From the NCBI RefSeq assembly GCF_019749295.1, contig NZ_JACWFG010000014.1, positions 1 to 64,000 of the forward strand: DNA of 64,000 nucleotides, written 5' to 3'. Positions within the stretch are counted from its first letter, which is position 1; the number at the start of each line of letters is the position of its first letter. This DNA is from Neobacillus niacini (lineage in GTDB: Bacteria; Bacillota; Bacilli; Bacillales; Cytobacillaceae). The position numbers and the translations under genes are program-made. The notes under the pieces were generated by a model. It saw only the letters and a program-made list of their open reading frames with translations, searched no databases and was not told the origin of the DNA. Below, piece after piece: positions 59,549 to 64,000 of the stretch.

Positions 59549-60247
59549 TTATTGATTCGTCTCCAATATTTCCTCCATTTTATCTGATATTAATGGATAA
59601 AAATAACTCTTGGCACTGGCTGTAGAATTACCCCCAAAAAAGGCAGTTCCTGGACAAGATTTAACATTATAGCTGGCTGCAGCATCTAAGACTCTTTCTT
59701 TCGTCTTCAAGTGCCACCAATGGTGATAGGTAATACTGTCAATAGAAGGGATTAAACCAAACTTAATACATAGCAAGGCATTGATATAAATGATTGTGTC
59801 TTTTTGTTCCTTTGTCATAACATCATGACCGATATCAAAATTTCCAATATGTTCGATAGCAATACCAATGGAGTTTGCCTTTTGACCAATCGTACCTTCA
59901 GGAATGTCGTTTAATGGTCTTGATATTGCAACTTTCCCATCAGGAAAGGTTGTAATGTTTTGGGCAATGTTACTCCAGCCCATTGTTTTCTTGTGATGAT
60001 TCTCCATCCCCAGGAGCATCTGAAAATGATTGGATCCAGTAAAGTGTTTATAGGATGGCAGCCAAGTATGATGCTGCTGGATTAATCGGATTTCTCGGGT
60101 TACCTCGGTGTTGTACAGCCAATCCTTAAATTCTTCCTTCGTCATTAAGATGTGCTGTCCCTGTACTTCTTCTGCAAAGACTGGAGCTATAGGCAGGAAA
60201 GTAAAGGAGAAAATAATTCCAATCGTAAATACAAGATTTTTCCTCAT
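59549..60247 (-). CDS. secreted N-acetylmuramoyl-L-alanine amidase-like protein
   Basis: A 232-residue exported protein: signal peptide of about 25 residues (FSFTFLPIAPVFA), then an Amidase_2/PGRP-type domain. Likely zinc ligands are His in LIQQHHTWLPS, His in SITYHHWWHL, and Cys in VKSCPGTAFFGG; GIAIEHIGNFDIG is a family block. It probably cuts the amide bond between muramic acid and the peptide stem. AAAGGAG precedes the ATG. Confidence 0.85.
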   Translation of the reverse strand: MRKNLVFTIGIIFSFTFLPIAPVFAEEVQGQHILMTKEEFKDWLYNTEVTREIRLIQQHHTWLPSYKHFTGSNHFQMLLGMENHHKKTMGWSNIAQNITTFPDGKVAISRPLNDIPEGTIGQKANSIGIAIEHIGNFDIGHDVMTKEQKDTIIYINALLCIKFGLIPSIDSITYHHWWHLKTKERVLDAAASYNVKSCPGTAFFGGNSTASAKSYFYPLISDKMEEILETNQ

Positions 60248-60422
60248 ATTGTTCTCCTTTCAAGACTTTTATGCTTAGTTTTGTAGAACACCAATAAGAT
60301 TATTCTCCCTCCCTATACTAAAGATGAGTTATATTAAAAAATTCCTCAACACTTCACAATCCTTGAACGTTATCTATATGAAAGCGATAAAAATGACAAA
60401 CCTTGGAGAAGGAGGAAAAACA

Positions 60423-60563
60423 ATGACCATAACTATTTTCTTTTTCACCATTAGTATAAAAAAGCGGGAAATTTCCCTTGATGAGGCTATCCATAGAGAA
60501 GTGGTTGAAAGACGTATGCAGGAAAGTGCGGAACGAAACTTTCAAATGATGGGGAGATATTAA
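60423..60563 (+). CDS. YrzI family small protein
   Basis: A 46-residue protein, MTITIFFFTISIKKREISLD followed by EAIHREVVERRMQES and a polar end: a hydrophobic start and charged helix, as in the YrzI family of Bacillus. ATG 60423 has GGAGG eight bases upstream; the frame extends 33 codons upstream without support. Function unknown. It is followed by a terminator. Confidence 0.75.
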   Translation: MTITIFFFTISIKKREISLDEAIHREVVERRMQESAERNFQMMGRY

Positions 60564-60577
60564 TTCTAAACAGTACA

Positions 60578-60612
60578 AAAGAGACCGCTGCGATTTCACG
60601 GTCTCTTTCGTT
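60578..60612. terminator. bidirectional terminator, yrzI-like / VOC gene
   Basis: AAAGAGACCG (60578-60587) and CGGTCTCTTT (60599-60608) pair perfectly around an 11-nt loop between convergent genes. Confidence 0.85.
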
Positions 60613-60618
60613 ATTATA

Positions 60619-60996
60619 CTAAACTTCAAATTCACTCATTAATGCATGAGTATTATCTTCACTGTCCTTGAAAAAGGCCATCCATGTTTCGGTCTTTCCC
60701 ATTTTTGCAATAAGGTGAGGTTCGTCAATAAAGATGACTTCCTTATTTAGTAAATCTTCATAAGCCTCGTTGATGTTTTCCACTTGAAAATAAATAGTGG
60801 AGCTGTGCTGAGCAAACTCCTCATTCTCAGGAACACTTAGCAAAAGACGAAGTCCATTGCATTCAAAAAATGCTAACCCATTAGACGTAAATAAAAGAGT
60901 CAACCCGAGTTTTTCCTTATAAAAATTCACGGCCCGTTCTACCTGTTTTACTGGAACGGCAATTTGACCAGCTTTTTGAATCAAAGTATTCCCCAT
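60619..60996 (-). CDS. VOC family protein (glyoxalase/dioxygenase fold)
   Basis: A 125-residue vicinal-oxygen-chelate protein: IAVPVKQVERAVNFYKEKLG at the N-terminus, FFECNGLRLLLSVPE and IYFQVENINEAYEDLLNKEV in the middle, and an end with WMAFFKDSEDNTHALMSE. This is the single-domain type seen in bleomycin-resistance and glyoxalase relatives; substrate unknown. ATG 60996 follows AAAGGGG and matches the family start; the frame opens 18 codons further upstream. Confidence 0.85.
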   Translation of the reverse strand: MGNTLIQKAGQIAVPVKQVERAVNFYKEKLGLTLLFTSNGLAFFECNGLRLLLSVPENEEFAQHSSTIYFQVENINEAYEDLLNKEVIFIDEPHLIAKMGKTETWMAFFKDSEDNTHALMSEFEV

Positions 60997-61053
60997 TGTA
61001 AAATTTCCCCTTTGGTATAACTTAATTTTCAGATAGTTAATTATAACCATTTT

Positions 61054-61419
61054 TTAAATAACATAGTAAAGGAAAATTAAAATAATAAGCAGCGATAGTA
61101 GTAATGCTGCCTGGAATTTAATACGTTGGTAGAGTGAGGCGTTAAACTTTTCTGATGGCAGTGGTTTTTCACGCCATTCTTCTAGATAATCGTCCCTTTT
61201 AAACATAATACTGTTAAATCTTCTAAATCCGTATGTAACACCGTCAAAAAAGCCCCCTTTAATCGTGTACATTAGTAAAAAAGTAATGAGATAAAGGATG
61301 CTAAGATAGAATAAAGAGTTAATAAAGTTCAGGAAACTATAATTAGATGAAAAAATAAAAAAGATCATAAGGGTGATTAAAAGATTGAGTATAAAAAACT
61401 TCCATTTGTTTTTAAACAT
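61054..61419 (-). CDS. DUF3899-like small membrane protein
   Basis: A 121-residue protein with three hydrophobic segments (FFILNLLITLMIFFIF, LFYLSILYLITFLLMY, and AALLLSLLIILIFLYYV at the end) and a central basic stretch FDGVTYGFRRFNSIMFK. The pattern fits DUF3899 proteins of Bacillaceae; function unknown. ATG 61419 follows AAGGTGG; the frame opens 15 codons further upstream. Confidence 0.7.
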   Translation of the reverse strand: MFKNKWKFFILNLLITLMIFFIFSSNYSFLNFINSLFYLSILYLITFLLMYTIKGGFFDGVTYGFRRFNSIMFKRDDYLEEWREKPLPSEKFNASLYQRIKFQAALLLSLLIILIFLYYVI

Positions 61420-61757
61420 TTCGTCCACCTTATCATTCAAAAAAATTATTTTAGACTTGCCCAAAAGAATAAGGGTATTTTAACCTAATATCCTCTGAAA
61501 GTATATAATATCAGTATTTTATCTCTAAATAAAAGTAAGCGCATTCCTATTTTAAAATAAAGCTTTTCTGAATTTCAAAAGAAAAAGCATTGATATATCA
61601 ACTGTAATGCTGTTGTAATTTATAATGATATAATAATTTTTTGACTCTTTTATATATTTAGTCTTTACAAGAGTAGTATAAAAATAGTATGATTTCTTTA
61701 GCTTCTTTTTTAAGAGCGAATTGACAGAAAAATAAAACAATAGGAGGTCATTTTCTT
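61420..61757. other. gene-free AT-rich gap before the opp operon
   Basis: This 338-bp stretch lies between divergent genes and shows no supported gene or strong hairpin. It must hold the opp promoter; a TTGACT near 61640 is a candidate -35, but no good -10 is correctly spaced. Confidence 0.45.
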
Positions 61758-63428
61758 ATGAAGAAAAAGTATGCATGGCTTTTAGCTTTGAGCCTTGTGC
61801 TAAGCATGTTTTTAGCAGCTTGCTCAGGTGGCGAAAAGAATACAGCTGATGATGATAAAAAACCAGCTGATGATGCGCCAGAAGTAGAACAAGTATTAAA
61901 CTTTATTAATGGTGACACAATTCCTTCAATGGACCCTGGTATGGTAACAGATGAATACGGGATCCAATTCACGGCTGCTATTATGGAAGGTTTATACCGT
62001 CTTGATGAAAACGGAAAACCAACTGAAGGTATTGCTACTAAGCACGAAGTAAGTGAAGACGGTAAAACTTGGACTTTCACTTTACGTGAAGATGCAAAAT
62101 GGGAAAATGGCGAGCCTGTAACAGCTAACGACTTCGTATTTTCTTGGCGTCGTGCAGTAGACCCAAATCAAGGATCTGAATATGGTCCATACATGATGGG
62201 CGGCGTTATCAAAAACGCAACTGCTGTTAACAAAGGTGAAGTTCCTTTAGATCAATTAGGTGTTAAAGCTGATGGTGATTACAAACTAGTTGTTGAACTT
62301 GAAAATGCAACTCCTTATTTTGAATCTTTAACAACCTTCCCAACTTTCTTCCCATTAAATGAGAAGTTTGTAACGGAAAAAGGTGACACATATGCAACTA
62401 GCGCTGATACATTATTATCTAACGGACCATTCAAGTTCTCTTCATGGACTAGTACTGCTAACGAGTGGGAATTAGTTAAGAACCCTGATTACTGGGATGC
62501 AAAAACTGTTAAGTTAGAAAAAATGACTTATGTAGTAGTTAAAGAACCTCAAACAGCTGTTGACTTATATGAAAAAGGTGAAATTGACCGTGCTGGTTTA
62601 TCATCTGACCTAGTTGACCAATACTCAACTCATGATGATTACACAGTAGAACCAGATAATTCTGTATTCTACATTAAGATGAACCAAACTAAAAATCCAG
62701 CTCTTAAGAACGTAAACGTACGTAATGCAATTGCTAGAGCATTTGATAAGCAAGCATTAGTAGATGAAATCTTAAACAACGGTTCTATCGTTGCTAATGG
62801 TTTAGTACCAAAAGATTTCGTTCCAACTCCAGATGGTAAAGACTTCCGCGAAGCTAGCGGCGATCTTATGGAATTCAATGTAGAAGAAGCAAAGAAATAC
62901 TGGGAAAAAGCTTTAACTGAACTAGGAACTGATTCAGTTGAAATCGAATTCCTTGGCGGCGACAACGAAGTTTCTAAAATGATGAACCAATATCTTGCAA
63001 ACCAATTATCAACTAACCTACCTGGTTTAAAAGTTACTTTAAAAGAAGTACCATTTGAACAACGTCTAGAATTAGACACAGCTATGGATTATGACATGCA
63101 GTTTGCTGGATGGGGACCTGACTTCCTTGATCCATATACCTTCATGAATCTTTGGTTAACTGGTGGCGGAAACAACCAAATGGGCTACTCTAACCCAGAA
63201 TATGATAAGCTAATTAATGAAACCGCAACAACTTTAGCTTTAGATCCAGAAAAGCGTTTTGAAAACTTCTTAAAAGCAGAAAAAGTCTTATTTGAAGATG
63301 CAGCAATTGCTCCTGTATATCAAAGAGCTGGTGCTCTATTAGTTTCTCCGAAAGTTCAAGGTGTATTTACAAACCAATTCGGAGCAACTTACGAGTACAA
63401 ATGGGCTAGCGTTGGAGCAGAAGAATAA
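61758..63428 (+). CDS. oppA: oligopeptide-binding lipoprotein, OppA (paralogue 2)
   Basis: A 556-residue SBP_bac_5 lipoprotein with lipobox MFLAAC near residue 22, followed by DTIPSMDPGMVTDEYG, GKTWTFTLREDAKWENGEPVTA and NGSIVANGLVPKDF. It binds peptides for import. It heads an operon: a hairpin follows the gene and the permease starts 173 bp later, the usual arrangement for making more binding protein than permease. AGGAGG precedes the ATG. Closely related to the protein at 57158. Confidence 0.95.
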   Translation: MKKKYAWLLALSLVLSMFLAACSGGEKNTADDDKKPADDAPEVEQVLNFINGDTIPSMDPGMVTDEYGIQFTAAIMEGLYRLDENGKPTEGIATKHEVSEDGKTWTFTLREDAKWENGEPVTANDFVFSWRRAVDPNQGSEYGPYMMGGVIKNATAVNKGEVPLDQLGVKADGDYKLVVELENATPYFESLTTFPTFFPLNEKFVTEKGDTYATSADTLLSNGPFKFSSWTSTANEWELVKNPDYWDAKTVKLEKMTYVVVKEPQTAVDLYEKGEIDRAGLSSDLVDQYSTHDDYTVEPDNSVFYIKMNQTKNPALKNVNVRNAIARAFDKQALVDEILNNGSIVANGLVPKDFVPTPDGKDFREASGDLMEFNVEEAKKYWEKALTELGTDSVEIEFLGGDNEVSKMMNQYLANQLSTNLPGLKVTLKEVPFEQRLELDTAMDYDMQFAGWGPDFLDPYTFMNLWLTGGGNNQMGYSNPEYDKLINETATTLALDPEKRFENFLKAEKVLFEDAAIAPVYQRAGALLVSPKVQGVFTNQFGATYEYKWASVGAEE

Positions 63429-63478
63429 TTATTAGTAACTTAATAGTGTAGAATATGCTATTATCAAAAATTGAAGGG

Positions 63479-63512
63479 AGTGTATGCTAACAGGCATATA
63501 CTCTCTTTTCTC
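63479..63512 (+). terminator. hairpin between oppA and the permease gene
   Basis: GAGTGTATGC (63479-63488) and GCATATACTC (63495-63504) pair over 10 bp with one G-U around a 6-nt loop, followed by TCTTTTC. Probably a partial terminator that sets oppA above the downstream genes. Confidence 0.75.
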
Positions 63513-63601
63513 CTGTTTGGACTTGAATATTCCGATTATAACAAAAATTTATAATCGACAAGATATAACATATAATAAAGAGAAATTTAGGAGGTGCAAA
63601 A

Positions 63602-64000
63602 ATGACTCGATATATACTCCGTCGTGTATGGTATATGCTATTAACATTATTTATTATTGCCACTGCCTCGTTCTTTCTTATGAAAATTTTGCCGGGTAGC
63701 CCGTTAAATGCAGAAGATAAATTGAGTGAAGAACAAAAAGAAATTATTTTAGAAAAGTATGGGTTGAATGACCCGGTGCCGGTTCAGTATGCAAAATATC
63801 TGGGCGGACTTGTACAAGGTGACTTAGGTGTATCCTTTAAGTTTGACAATACACCGGTTACACAAATTTTGGTAGATAGAATCGGGCCATCTGCACTATT
63901 AGGTTTTCAAGCACTAATTGTAGGTTCGATACTTGGGATATTCCTTGGATTAATGGCATCGATTTTCCGTAATAGTCCGATTGACTTCTCTTCAACAATT
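63602..64000 (+). CDS. oppB: peptide ABC transporter permease OppB (partial, runs off the right edge)
   Basis: The first 133 codons of a BPD_transp_1 permease: MTRYILRRVWYMLLTLFIIA (first membrane helix), ILPGSPLNAEDKLSEEQKE, YGLNDPVPVQYAKYLGGLVQ and GDLGVSFKFDNTPVT, all typical of the N-terminus of OppB/DppB. AGGAGGTGC precedes ATG 63602. The 3' part and the expected oppC, oppD and oppF lie outside. Confidence 0.93.
   Translation, partial: MTRYILRRVWYMLLTLFIIATASFFLMKILPGSPLNAEDKLSEEQKEIILEKYGLNDPVPVQYAKYLGGLVQGDLGVSFKFDNTPVTQILVDRIGPSALLGFQALIVGSILGIFLGLMASIFRNSPIDFSSTI

Noticed and set aside
63484..63699. 71-residue plus-strand protein after oppA
   Set aside because: It overlaps the oppA hairpin and the true start of oppB in another frame.

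Overview
The window is about 64 kb around the replication origin of a low-GC, endospore-forming Bacillaceae chromosome. The block gyrA, gyrB, remB, recF, rlbA, dnaN, dnaA, [oriC], rpmH, rnpA, spoIIIJ, khpB, mnmE, mnmG, rsmG, noc, soj, spo0J follows Bacillus order, and sporulation-linked genes (spoIIIJ, spo0J, yyaC) are present. Genus is not certain; the protein sequences and the repeat families look like Bacillus sensu lato outside the B. subtilis group.

Layout. 1-246: leader and tandem promoters of an rRNA operon that runs off the left edge. 247-9388: the minus-strand replication arm from gyrA to dnaA. 7834-10085: the bipartite origin with DnaA boxes on both sides of dnaA. 10086-19472: plus-strand arm with ribosome, RNA-modification and segregation genes; parS lies inside spo0J. 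19500-32600: membrane proteins, yyaC, mscS-like, yyaE-like, ychF, the rpsF-ssb-rpsR operon with its S6:S18 leader, yybS, gdpP, rplI and the replicative helicase. 32600-33730: a minus-strand NERD-domain gene with a 52-bp tandem hairpin array at its stop codon. 33800-35800: purA and four tRNA genes. 36149-44578: a LysM/G5/M23 cell-wall peptidase and the walRKHIJ-htrC operon with a perfect parS inside walK. 44579-46800: DnaA-box cluster, rlmH, and a 1.36-kb cassette at the rlmH 3' end.

46800-64000 is accessory: an ECF41 sigma factor with its oxidoreductase partner and a matching promoter, a DUF2156 protein, a DoxX protein, an L,D-transpeptidase, a PadR-controlled heterodimeric ABC exporter, two paralogous oligopeptide-binding lipoproteins, a CuA-like cupredoxin lipoprotein, an amidase, small proteins, and the start of an opp permease at the right edge.

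Most notable: (1) the cassette at 45351-46712 is bounded by an 18/20 direct repeat; both copies encode the RlmH C-terminus GEPYHK-stop, which is the attachment-site logic of staphylococcal SCC elements, but no recombinase is present. (2) Its cargo is a NERD gene broken by one in-frame amber codon plus a 52-bp hairpin array. The intact paralogue at 32828 carries a second array, different in sequence but with the same 52-bp period, 9-nt loops and position against the stop codon. (3) A third hairpin array lies at 56859-57042. These may be one kind of NERD-plus-hairpin-array cassette that I cannot match to a described system.
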